DNA from: Canna indica
Lineage: Eukaryota; Streptophyta; Magnoliopsida; Zingiberales; Cannaceae
Direction: 5' to 3'
Assembly (NCBI GenBank): GCA_034359265.1
Contig: CP136890.1
Coordinates: 70,867,501 to 70,931,500, forward strand
Length of the DNA: 64,000 nucleotides
Of this stretch, positions 1 to 12,300 are shown piece by piece (position 1 is the first letter of the stretch; every line of letters begins with the position of its first letter). The position numbers were made by a program, and so were the translations under genes. Below the pieces are notes generated by a model that searched no databases, was not told the DNA's origin, and saw only the letters and a list, made by a program, of their open reading frames with translations.

Positions 1-478
1 CAATCATCTTCAAAAAATAGTCAATCGCATGTAAGGTAATCACGACACCTAATTAAAGTTATAGAGGATTAGCTCGCATAACTACAAAATTAGAATATCT
101 TATTTCACAAGGGCTCTCACTAAAAATTCTCAATCACAATTTTTTAAACTTGTTTCTCAACTAGCACTCACATTCAATGGTGTATATAATGTCCATGGCA
201 TGTGCTAGTCATCAATTTAATGGTGTGAAAGTCTCAGTGAGTATACAATGAACAGCCTTTTGATCTAACGTGTAACTTATTTCATCGTCGTCCATATACA
301 CGATCAAGTTTCTTTAATCATGGACTTCATCACATTAATAATATTAATATAAATTATAATTAAAATAATTAATGAAAAAAAATATTTTACTATCACGTTT
401 GATAAAACATGAAAGTAATTGAGTTGTGGGACATCACTATAACAATTTGATAATGTGTTAAATTGCCCACAACACTAT
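1..478. other. AT-rich intergenic DNA
   Basis: No open reading frame, RNA gene or repeat that I recognise. The last three bases (TAT) are the left target-site copy of the next element. Confidence 0.5.
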
Positions 479-1142
479 GGGCCCGTTTGGTTCGCAAACT
501 GCTCATCACAGGACATCAGACAGGGACAATGACAGAATATCAGATGTCCTGGAACAATAGCTATATCGTGTTTGTTTCGTCAAGAATAAGACACGATATT
601 TCGTTCTGTCCTGCATTTGTTTCGCTATAACAAAGTATTATATGTGACAAATGACTAAGATACCCTTGTAAATTAGTCTTAAAATTAATTAATATGTAAA
701 AAAATATTAATATATAGTATCAAATACTTTAATACAATAAGAAGTTTTAGTTTAACTAATAAGTGTTCAACTAATTTTCAATTAACCTAAAAGTATAACA
801 ATAGGATAATACCGAAAAATATAAAAATCATACCAAACGATTTCCAATCTAAAATCTGACACCACCATTGCGTTTAGCACGCGAAAATTTACAACTTTGG
901 TATTCACCTCAACTCGATCCGACGATTCTACGATCAAAGGAAGGGGTAATTTTGACAATTACAGCCCTTGTCCTCCGCCCGATTTCGGTGTACCGAGAAA
1001 TTTCTCGGTACACCAAAATGGGTGGAAATCCTGTCCCGGACAAGGAGAAATCCTTGTCCCGAAGCTTCTTTTGCAAACCAAACGGGGGACATAGGCGGAT
1101 GTCCAGTCCAGTCCCCCGTTTTTTAGCAAACCAAACGGGCCC
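479..1142. mobile_element. Non-autonomous PIF/Harbinger-like element, 664 bp
   Basis: The left end GGGCCCGTTTGGTTCGC and the right end GCAAACCAAACGGGCCC are near-perfect inverted repeats. The element is flanked by the trinucleotide TAT on both sides (476-478 and 1143-1145), which fits the 3-bp duplication of this superfamily. It has no transposase. The inside holds a perfect 28-bp palindrome (987-1014) and a 9-bp-arm hairpin (1038-1059). The overlapping frames at 868-1229 follow these repeats and are not genes. The stretch near 850-920 resembles 47875-47945 in another element of this window, so the two are probably relatives. Confidence 0.75.
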
Positions 1143-1145
1143 TAT

Positions 1146-2757
1146 AGCATTATCACATTCATTAATTAATATACATATAAATTGGCATAACACATAAAAG
1201 ACATTGAATAACCAATTCTCATGTTTCAATTAAGAAATCAAAAATATGTGCCAACTTCGACTCATGAGCCATTGCATTACATTCTCTAGATCCATGGTAT
1301 TAGCATAAAAACCAGAATTAATCATTTAAAAAAAATCATGTTTTTTATCTAGAGCAATCAAAAAATATGTGTCAACTTTGACTCATGAGCCATTAGATTA
1401 CATAATTTGGATGAATCCACGGGAGAAGGTAATAGCATGATACTATAAAAGCCTTCCTTTTGATATCAATAGAGTACTCAGATTTTAATTGTGCGGCAGC
1501 ATCTCCTAGAAAACATATCAAAAGAAAGAATTTGATTGCACACATTTAATTGTGACCATCAACCATAGATCTACGTGAAGGTTTATTTTAATCAATTTTG
1601 GTCACTCTCACATTAAATTAGATCTACTAAAATAAATAATAAATTATATGACAACTGAATAAATGAATCCATGCGCGCATGTGAATTAATTCTAAACAAT
1701 GCATATAAATGGGAAGAATGAGAGAGCCGCCCACATGCATTAACGTTTACTTTGAGATCAGCTTGCTTGGATAAATACCACATGATCACGCAAATATTAT
1801 ATAGGAACTTCCACTTCGATTAATTGATGTTATAGAAATGTGAAGGTTCACGAACTCGAACAAATAATGTGTGTTTGATGCAATGAAGTCCAATGTGACG
1901 ACAAATTAGCCCCTCCTAACTTTGTTGGACTTAACACCCGAAATGATTTCGCAGTCAACTAACCAATTATCTTAATTTTAAGAATGTTTTGGACCAATTT
2001 ATCAAATTCACATTTCAAAATTTTAAATCACCAAACCAGAAGCTCCAAGGGAGACGACCGAACTTAAGTTGGCAGGAGTCAATTGTCTTGATTTGTCATG
2101 CTTGGATTTGTATCCCCTCCATCTTTGACGCGTTGACCAATTCACTTTGTAGCTTATAGCGGACCAATTAAATAATAATTAACAATCTGACATCTGTGAG
2201 TGAGTTAGGCTGCCCGCATACTTTTTTATCCTATGACGCTTCGTCAAACTGAAGACACTGGAGTCGGCCAAGTGGAGCACTTGAGCTTCGACACTAATCA
2301 AACTAATGCGGTGATTGATTGAAGTCTTCGGCCATTAATTGTGGGAAGAAAAGAGAATTTTATATGGTCAACCGAGTCTCATGATTTTAAGCACATCACA
2401 TCACATGGAGTTGTAGTCTTTTTCTTCCCGTTGTTTCGATTACTCCACCACGCAGTTCATTTTTAATCACGTAAGAGGCAATATATTTATGTCTCTCATA
2501 AAATTGTAGCACGTAAATCTGACGTGAGAGTGTGATAAGAAGTCGGCAGTGCTCAACTCGCTTCTCTTTCCCTCCCTCGTCTCCTCTCTTTGCTGGCGAC
2601 CTTCAAAAGCTTCAAGAAAGCAGCTCATCATTTCTTTCCCTTCGCCCTGTCACAATTCGCAAGTCACGTCACCCCGTTTCCTTTCCTCGCTGTCACAGCA
2701 GCTTCCATGGCCGAAATGCAACACCTCTTCGCAATTCCCAGCTTTAATTAGCATCTC
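1146..2757. other. Intergenic DNA and presumed upstream region of the receptor-kinase gene
   Basis: Mostly AT-rich without coding content. From about 2530 it becomes pyrimidine-rich (CTC/CTT runs), typical of a plant 5' untranslated leader, so the transcription start of the next gene probably lies near 2500-2600. I did not identify a clear TATA box. Confidence 0.4.
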
Positions 2758-2785
2758 CTTCTTCTTCTTCTTCTTCTTCTTCTTC
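2758..2785 (+). repeat. (CTT)n microsatellite in the 5' leader
   Basis: About nine CTT units lie 50 bp upstream of the start codon of the receptor-kinase gene. CT-rich tracts in leaders are common in plants and may influence expression; that role is inference here. Confidence 0.85.
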
Positions 2786-2834
2786 CGTTGCAGCAGAGCA
2801 GCCTTGCTGAGAAAAGATTAACTTTTGCATAAAG

Positions 2835-5800
2835 ATGGGATTTTTAACGCGTTTCGAGCTGAATTCCTTGTGTCGCCGGAGCGTTATTGCCATTACCTTC
2901 CTCCTTGTCGTCTCCTCCTTCCTCTCTCTTCCCTCGGCAGCGCAGCCGCTCTCCCCATCGCAGACCAAGACGTTGCTCCGCCTACAGAGACTTCTAGAGT
3001 ACCCGCCGCCGCTCGCCGGGTGGTCTAACGCTACCGCCTTCTGCTACCTACCACCCTCCCCCTCCGTCTCCGTCTCCTGCTCCGGCGGCCGCGTCACCGC
3101 GCTATCCATTGTCGGCGACGCCACGCTGCCCCTCTCCCCCAAATTCTCCTCCGACTCCCTCTTCACCACACTCACCCGGCTCCCTTATCTCGCCAACCTC
3201 TCCCTCGTCTCCCTCGGCCTCTGGGGCCCACTCCCGGGCAAGGTGGACCGCTTCGCCTCGCTCCAAGTCCTCAACTTGAGCTCCAACTACTTCTCCGGCG
3301 TGATCCCGCCGGAGCTCTCCAAGATGCTGAGTCTCCAATATATTGTTTTGAGCGGGAATTCCTTCAATGGATCGATCCCTGACCTCCGCCCCTTGACGTC
3401 TCTCCTCGAACTGGACGTGTCGGTGAACCGCCTCGGCCCGGAATTCCCCTCCATCAGCAGTAGCCTCGCGACTCTGCTCCTCAAAAACAACACCTTTGCC
3501 GACAAGATCCCGACGAGTCTCTCATCCTTCGACCACCTCCAGAAGCTGGACTTGTCTTCCAACCAGCTCAACGGATGGATTCCGGCATTTTTATTCTCAC
3601 TGCCATCAGTGCAGTACCTCGACATCTCCGACAACAAACTCACCGGAGAAGTTCCTGCAAACTTGTCCTGCAGCAGTGGACTCGGTTACGTCGACATCTC
3701 AAACAATCGCTTCGTCGGAGGACTACCTTCCTGCATCCAATCGAATTCCTCAAACCGGGTAGTGGCCATCGCCGGGAACTGCTTGAATACGTTAGATTCC
3801 GGTTTCCAGCATCCCAGTTCTTACTGCAATCAAGGCGCCATCGCGGCTTCTGTCTTACCTTCAGCAAACAGGATTAGCGGATCCAAGAGCAAATTAGGAC
3901 TCATTTTGGGAATCGTCGGGGGAATCATCGCCGGCTTAGTGTTAGTAGGACTACTTGGACTATTGATCTTTAAGAAGACGAGAGCAGAGAATCCAGAAGT
4001 CAGCAGTATCTTTCAGACACCTAGTGCAGGAAAATCTTTGGTTCAGCATTCTCCAAGAAGTCCTGCTGCAGCAAGTAATAAGGATTTGTATTATGTGCTC
4101 CCTTCTTGTGCTAACACTGTTTGATCTTGTTGAAGCTTGATGATGTGAATCGTAATCATTTGTAGGGTACATGTCTCATCCAATGAGGATAGGAACTCTT
4201 GGACTTACACCAAACCGGGTTTTCGATATGGAAGAACTTGAAGAAGCAACAAACAATTTCGATCCATCAAACTTACTTGAAGATGGTCCTCAAGGACAGG
4301 TATCTTCTTTTCTTTTTCTTTTTTTTCTCTTTTAGGGAAACGGGTATCTTCTTTGAAAAATAGAAAAAAACATATTTTAAATCAAACTAGTATTAGAAAC
4401 CCAATTTTTTAGGGTTACTTCAGGTTTTGAAACCTTGTTAGTCTACTCAGAAATGCAAATCCAAGTTAATTACCAGAAGTATATTTGTTTCTAAGCTCTC
4501 AAACTTGCTATTATTGGTATTGACAGTCTTATAAAGGATGGCTTGGAGATGGATCTTGGGTCATTGTTAGATGTTTGAAACTGAAACAAAAGCTTTCACG
4601 GCTGAGCCTACTTCAGTACATGGAGATTGTATCGAAGCTCCACCATCGACATTTAGTCAGCATTGTTGGATACTGCATTGTTGATGGCCAGGACCATTTT
4701 GACACCACAGATACTGTCTTTCTTGTATCTGAGTACATCGCTAACGGAAACCTAAAGGCTCATCTTGGTGGTAATGGCAAAGACAAACTCTCCTCCTGCT
4801 GTCTGAGGGCTAAGTACGTTATGAAATGACGAAAGTAGGGGATGTTATAATGCCCTTGTTGTTGTTATTTTGGATTTTGCAGATTGGAGAAAGCGAGAGA
4901 TGATGAAATGGCCACAGCGAGTTTCAACGGTAATTGGAATTGCAAGAGGAATTCAGTTCTTGCATACGATCGTAGTTCCCGGTATTGTTGGAAATGATCT
5001 TAAGTTGGAGAATATATTGTTGGATCAAACTCTCACTGCGAAAATAATCAATTACAATCTCCCAACACTTCCAAATTTCAGGAATAATAAGGTAATGCAA
5101 TTACCTGATTTCAGCAAAACTGATAGAGTATTTTCCATGTTTTGATTGCTGTATCATGATCTATAAGGTTGGCTCGCAAAGCCCTTTGACTACTGCAGCA
5201 GACAAGGAAGATGTTGGCAGGTGATTATCAGAATAAATTTGATGGAAAAGCATCATCTTGTTAAGAATCGAAGCTGGTCTATTATTTAACTTTTTTGATC
5301 TTGTTCTTCCAGTATTGACAGTGTGGAGCATGGTGAAAAAGAAGATATTTATCAGCTTGGGCTGATTCTTCTTGAGATTATCACAGGGAAACCTATTGGG
5401 AACAAAAGTGACTTAGATTCTCTGAGAGCTAAGGTAAATGGTCTCTTTCACCTATGAGTTAAAAGATACCAGCTGAAACAAGTAACCGGGACTTTAGAGC
5501 TTGTTATTGTATACAGGAAACTGGAAACAAGTGATTAATCTTAATGACATCTAGAAGAAGAAAAATTATCAGTAGCTGGTAGTCACTGCAAAATTTTCAG
5601 GAGATAACATCAACTACTTGTGCTTGCAGCTTGAGAATTCTTTAGTAGATAATCCAGCAAACCTGAAGGGATTAGCTGACCCGGCAATATACGGGAGCTT
5701 TGCGATCGACTCCTTGAGCAAAGCAGTAGAAATCTCTCTCAGTTGCATGTCGAAAGATCTGAAGCAGCGCCCATCAATTGATGATGTCCTCTGGAATTTG

Positions 5801-5848
5801 CAGTACTCTGTGCAAGTCCAAGATGACTGGGCAAGCAGTGAAAACTAA
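2835..5848 (+). CDS. LRR receptor-like protein kinase, probable pseudokinase (7 exons)
   Basis: Proposed exons: 2835-4074, 4166-4299, 4527-4770, 4883-5091, 5168-5220, 5313-5433, 5630-5848; all junctions are GT-AG and stay in phase, giving 739 residues. Residues 1-36 look like a signal peptide. About seven leucine-rich repeats follow (residues 105-325), then a membrane helix at 354-379 and a cytoplasmic kinase-like domain from about 430. The ATP-binding lysine is replaced (VIVRCLKL, R473), the glycine loop is absent, HRD reads GND (N577-D578, with LK kept), and DFG reads as INY. This matches the plant group annotated as probable inactive LRR receptor-like kinases (At3g03770 type), so a signalling or scaffold role at the plasma membrane is expected, not catalysis. 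Exon 1 is very GC-rich and later exons AT-rich. The exon 3 donor is the least certain junction. Confidence 0.88.
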
Positions 5849-6689
5849 GTGTGCAAATTTAGATCTCAATCTTAATTACAGCCTCTGCTTCTGTTTTACA
5901 TTGGTAGTTCAAAAATTACGGCTGTTGCTGTGCGGTTCAGAGAAAGCTCGGTTCTATTTGAGATCATAGTGGTGTAGTGCCTTGTTTATTCTCATGATTA
6001 ACTTATGTAAGACGCTGAAATTAAGGTTAAATTTTCAAAAATTATGTGCTCAACTTCTTGAAATGCATTGAGGCCTTGGAAGTCTCTGAGTCGAACAACA
6101 ATGAATCATTTGCCACCAAGTTTCATCTTAATCTGCTCTTGAAATGGCTTCTCAGGTTTGAGAGAAACAAGAGGAACTTTGAAGGCAATTTGTACAATGG
6201 ATGCTACATGCTTCCATAGCTCTTTTCAGTCTACTGTTTTTTGGGTTGTAGCTTTACTTTCCCATAGCTCTCTTGCTAGGCTTTGACTTATCTTCTTTCT
6301 TACCTCTTCTAGTTTTCTTCCATCACTCTTAAATATAATACAATTGATGCTTTATCTCAAAAAGAAAAACACTTGATCTTGAACCAGTTAGGGCTCTCCT
6401 GGTTCGATCGATTCATCATGTTTGGGTTCAAAAAATATTTAAACGAATGTGGTTAAACCTCTCAATACTTTTTTTTGAAAGAAACAAAGAAGAGAAAAGC
6501 AAACTGCACTAATAAACATAATAACAAGACATGGGCTGGAGAATTGTAGTATTATAACTTATAATACATTGGTAGTTTCTCATACGAGACATCGTTCATT
6601 TTGTATTTGGCCTGGGTGACAAATCTTCCATGTTTTCGAGGAATTAAAGACCCGTACCAATTGTACAACTTCGAATTGCAGTACATGAT
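5849..6689. other. 3' flank of the receptor-kinase gene and intergenic DNA
   Basis: Contains the presumed 3' untranslated region and then AT-rich sequence without a supportable gene. The frame at 6601-6891 has no recognisable domain and runs into the LTR that follows. Confidence 0.4.
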
Positions 6690-9096
6690 TGTTACACCCT
6701 GCCTAAGCTTATTCCTATATAAGGGATCTCATCCGGGAGGGGGTGCAACTAGCAACAGAACAACAATAATAAATGGACAGAATTTAAATTTACAATCAGA
6801 TTCCAAGCAAATGTCCAACATGATAACAAATAGTGAAAGTTCAACAGTCCATATAGGAACAAAGGAATTCAACTTTAGTCCAAAAGTCTAAACAAGTCCA
6901 AAAGATAATAGGAGTGAACAATTCAACTAATATAATAGGAAAACTAAGATAGTGTGTGGAAGGCGTCTCCTCCTCCAATACTCTAGTTACCCCGTAAGGA
7001 AATATCGTCATACCTGAGGAACTGAAGCAAAAACAACAAACATCAGCAGAAGACTGAGTAGGATTGCAACAAGATGTTATGATGCCATGTATACAACGGA
7101 AAATGTGTTTCAACAATTTATTTAATGCTCATACACCAACAACTATATCAACTATTCTCTACATGAATATATGATCATAGACCCAATCAAGAGCGTAGTG
7201 GACATGGGTTTCCCCCGCACTCTCACACCTCCGAGAGTGGCACCTCCAGCCCGCTCCAACTAGAGATGTGACTATCCAAAAATGGTAGTCCGCCGACGTC
7301 TAACACTTGACGCCGCACACGCACCAGTGTGGTAAATGGGTGATCGCCGGTGTCACTTGCCCTACACCTAGGGTAATATATCAACAGTGTCCAGGCCATA
7401 TCCCAATAGTAGATCAACTATGCATCATGTCAACAACTTACACTAGTGCAACTCAACTAATATAGAATGCTAGTAATCATAACATCATATATGAATTAAA
7501 TATATAAACAACTGCATAATGATGTTATCAACAGATACGACATGCAACTATCTCTACTAGCATCCTCAACTAATAAGCATATGAAACTATCACGCTTTCA
7601 ACATGTATCAATAAATATGCATAAAGAGCTTCAACGGCAATAGATATCAATTTTCAATGGAAGAAAACAACAAGGTAATATTTCGACATAGGGTAACAAT
7701 CGATCTAGGATGAGATTCACCTTAACAACTAATATAACAACCAAACAACTCGGATTGAAACCATAGAAATAATTAAAATAATATTTTGTGACTCAGCACG
7801 CAAAACGAGGCAATAAATGCCTACTGTTTTCAAAATCTAAAAGTCAGACGACGAAACGGACACCACCAATGAATTCGAGGCGTCGAGAAGGTACAAATTC
7901 ATATATAATATGACTAACTTGACCAACTATAAAGCCTCCAAAACCATATTTCAAATATCAACAAATATTCCAAATTTAAATAAGCTCCCGTTACAACGTT
8001 CGTAACAGTGCTATAATCTATAAATCACTGCTACAACTATAGTGATACCAACTACAACCCATAAAGCCAACTTACTATATATAATAGTGTTATATGTCTA
8101 AAGCAACTACTTAACTGATACAAAATAATAACACAAATATAATGAATATAACACCGATATATACTTATAATTATTTTACAATGATATAACATAACCCTTC
8201 ATCTACCCTAACCTAGGGTTCATCAGCACCGCCTCTACCCGATGCTGCCGCCTACTACATTCGACCGGACGAGATACCCGTCGGGATTCTCGGCGTCCGA
8301 CGGCGACTCGTCGCCACCTCCATCCCGTCGCTGCTGCCGCCGCCTGAACCGCGCGAGCGGCGAGATGGGAGCTTTATACATTGCCGACCGGCAACGGTGA
8401 CTCACCGATCGACGCCGCCAACTGTCGCCGCCTCTATGAATAGGCGACAACGAGAAAGAGGGGTCGGCGATCCCATATCCGGCGCAAAGTCGCGCCCCTC
8501 GCGCGATGTCGCACACGACGACTCGCGTCGTCGCGCCTCGCACGATGTCGCGCACGGCGACTCGCGACGCCGCGCATGGCGACTCGCACCCGGCAGCGAC
8601 CTCACGCACGGGGACAGGGGCCGGCACTGTCATGTGGCCGAGCCATTGCATGAACAGTGCCGATCGGGTCTAACAACTTGAGAAAACGACGAGATTCGAC
8701 GGTCCGACGACGAAAAACACAACAAATGGTACGGTGCACAAATCGCATAAGATCTCGGAAACATCGCAGAACCACATATCGACAACAAGCATCCTAAAAT
8801 CTCATCCTAAGAACAACGTTACCCTACGCGAAAAGAAAGAAGTAGGACGGAAATCCTACCTCAAGGTCCACCAACTCCGGATTCTTTAAAGTCGCACACC
8901 GCCGCTACGATCCGCCACGTGCTCACGATCTCCCTGGTCCACGTCGGCAGCAACTACGAGGCAAAAAGGGATTAGAGCGGCTTAAATAAGCGACTAGTCG
9001 CTCATTTTACGAAAATACTTCCGAACTACCAATTAATTACAAAACAGCCCCGCAATTAATCATATTAATTATTTAATAAATTTTCAGGGCATAACA
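6690..9096 (-). mobile_element. Probable solo LTR of a Gypsy-type retrotransposon
   Basis: The block starts TGTTACACCCTG and ends CAGGGCATAACA on the plus strand, the short inverted TG...CA termini of an LTR. The flanks are atgat on the left and atggt on the right, a 5-bp duplication with one mismatch. No gag or pol is inside. Read on the minus strand it opens TGTTATGCCCTGAAAATT, like the start of Del/Tekay-type LTRs, and TTATTTAAG about 100 bp in is a possible TATA box. The GC-rich part at 8230-8680 contains imperfect repeats of a GATGTCGCGCACG-type unit that generate spurious frames on both strands. Confidence 0.5.
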
Positions 9097-9345
9097 ATGG
9101 TAACATAAGAAAATATTCTAATCAGGACTGAACTAATACCTGATCAAATAGATGTTCAATTTTGATCAGTAATAATCAGGACACTAAAGCTACAAATGCT
9201 ATGGGCTCAAGGTTTTACGAAGGCCAACTAACCATTCTGGAGGACCACAAATTATGGCAATGCAGCTAGCTATAATCCCCCTTCTAACATGATCCAGGGG
9301 CAATATCATCCAATTTCACTATCATCTCACCTTGTATATCAATTT

Positions 9346-12300
9346 TCAGTTGAGTCGTTGGCCAAAGCGCCTTTGCCGACTTTGGAAAGAGTGCAAAGCT
9401 TCAACATAATCTTCCTCGCCAAAGTCAGGCCAATATGTCTTCGTAAAGAAAAGCTCAGTGTATGCTAATTGCCATAATAAGAAGTTGCTCACCCTCAACT
9501 CACCACTTGTGCGGATAAGTAGGTCAGGGTGTGGGAACTCAATGTGGTTGGTTTCAAGCTCTTGTTCGATATGTGACTCGGTAATGTCTTCTGGCGCAAG
9601 CAAACCATGCTTTACCTTCTGTGCTATATTTTGACATGCTCGTTTTAACTCCCTTCGCCCACTATAGCTGATTGCCACAAGCACATCAAGCTTTGTGTTC
9701 TTCTTAGTCATATCTACTACTTCTTTAGCAAGCTTTTGTAGAGATTGAGGGAGTTCAGTGATATCACCAATTATGGACACACTAATCTCATCCCTGTAAG
9801 GAACCAAAGACATTAATCAGTCATATCTACTACTTCTTTAGCAATCTAGTTTATGTCATTTTATAAAGAAACACAACATTTTCTAGGTTGAAGCCATAGC
9901 ACATTTATACTATAGTTCTATAGGACGTGGAATACTTTAGAACAAATTAAGTCACCACACAGTTTTTAGCTGCTATTTCTAGGTTATACTACTGTGATAT
10001 TAATCAGAAGTCAAGCTTTACAAAATAGGATGATCAAAGCCAAAAAAATTTATCATAAATTGCACATTTTCAAGAAAGAAGTTCCATTTGTACATGGAGG
10101 AAAAAACCTACATAGCATGGAGAGCTGCAACAAGCAGTGGGCAATTGGCATGCATCAAGTATTATCATACATAACAGACAAATATCTCTTATCAGTAAGA
10201 TAAATGATCTGATGTGAAGTACAACTTCTTCAAAAATATTCTCATTTATTGTAGGGAAAAGTCTGTTCTTAAAATACTACTGATATTCCTTTTTTGTGGG
10301 AGCCTTATGCACTGCACTTAGACTACCTCTTTTACAGAATTCTGTGGAAGAAAGTGTACTACTTTTGAGTATCCACAATAAATATTGTAGAGTATGTGGT
10401 ACAGAATTACAGGGTTGCAGGCTTAAAATTGTATACAAGAAAGAAAATGACCACAGAATTCATGCATCAGTTCTTGAGATCCAGGTATGATAATACAAGG
10501 CAAAATTGTTTAGAAAGAATGCATTTGCAAGGGAAGCAAGAAAAGACAAGTTTTCCTTTCTCTTGAAATTTGTCTGCACTTATTGTACTAAAATGACTGG
10601 TTTATTTGGGTAAAGCACCCTGACAATCTCAAATTTCACAAGGTATCAATTGTTGTGAGCTTCTTTTTTTTTCCAATTGTTGTGAGCTTGTGACCATAAA
10701 AATCTAGTATATAACAATAACTGAAGAAATCAAGAAGAAAAATGAGATAGTGATGCTACTTCTACATAGAATCAAACTTCACTAGTGCAAGTAGTTAAAT
10801 GTCCTAAAAGAATAATTAATTTCATTACAAATATGGAAGGTTAATGGATACTGTTGAAGGGCCAAATTGTAAATATCATTGTATCTCTGGACTAGAATGT
10901 AAAAAGACAAGTATTATATATTATGGTAGAAGGGGACTACCAATCTAATTCTTTTCTCCCCTAATTTTACATGGTATCAGAGCTCCTTTTTTATTTCCAT
11001 TTTTTTCCCGTAATCTCCTCCTCTGCTCACGCGAACGCCGGCTCCTCACGCCCGCATCTCCTTCGAGCGCAACATCGCGAATCCGGAACGCCGGCTCCTC
11101 ACGCCCGCGTCTCCTTCTTCGAGCGCAACATCGCCGAATCTGGAACGCCCGCGTCTTCTTCTTCAAGCGTCTGCAGGCGCCACTAGCGATTGCGCCTGGT
11201 CTTCATTTCCATCTTCTGGTCGTTGCGGCGCGTCATCACCTGTTGCGGCGCGTTTCCATCTTCTGGCCTTCAATTTCTTGTTGCGGCGCGTCATTCTCTG
11301 CTGCGGATCATCTGTTGCGGCGCGTCTCTGGTCCTCAAGTTTTCTCCCTCGTGAGCAGGGAACAACGCCTCCTCTATTGCGGCGTTCTACTATACGGGAA
11401 CCAGCGCCTCCTCTATTGCTTGCTGGATCACCACCAGGTTCTAATTGCCGGCCTCATATTCTCATCTTCATCCGGCTCCATTGGGTGATCTCTATTCACT
11501 CTTCTCATGATTCGACTTTGATTGATTTCATTGTGTTATCAATCTTTTTACTCTGTCTTAGTTGAAAAAAAAAAAAAAAATTATGGCTAAGGATCCATGG
11601 TCATCACATCGGAAAAATTGAATGGAAAAAATTATGCTTCTTGGTCTGCTGCAGTTGAGGTATGGTTTATGGGGCAAGGACAGTCTGATCATCTTACCAA
11701 AACACTTTCAGATATTGATGAGATGAATAGGGCTGCTTGGGCAAAGTTGGATGCCCAACTTATGACGCTTCTCTGGCAAGTTATTGATCCATCACTTATG
11801 GGAATTTTTCGAACCATTCGCACCTGTTGTGCTACATGGGAGTGTGCTCGTAGTTTATACATGGGTGACCTCTCTCGCTCTTATGATGTGATTGGCAGAC
11901 TCTATCAGATGCGACAGACAGATGAGGATATGATCACACATGTTGGTAGTTATCAGACTGTGGCGATCGAGTTTAGTGATTTATTAGAGATTACCCCAGA
12001 TGTGAGAGTCATGCATGAGCGCATTGATAAATTTCTTACCATCTTCTTCCTCCATACGGTGCGACCTAAATATGAATCGGTGAAACAACAGATTGTGGGG
12101 GGAAGTACCTAACCCACCCTTGATGAGACCTATAGGAGGATGATCCGTGCTGCCACTATTCCTCTATCTTCTACGGTACCTGAGAGTGATAGGTCCGCTC
12201 TTGCTGTCCAATCTCCATCTTATCAGCCTCGTCCTGCTTATCAGCCTGGATCTGGAAGGGGTCGTAGTGGACGCGGACGTGGCCGTGGTTCTGGTCAAGG

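Noticed and set aside
6601..6891. 96-codon frame downstream of the receptor-kinase gene
   Set aside because: No domain, low complexity codon use, and it crosses the left end of the LTR.
8235..8681. GC-rich frames of 94 and 138 codons on opposite strands
   Set aside because: They lie in the probable LTR and consist of Arg/Ser/Asp repeats from a short DNA repeat; no family resemblance.
11243..11565. Frames in two registers before Copia gag
   Set aside because: They are in the untranslated leader between primer-binding site and gag and contain only translated repeats.
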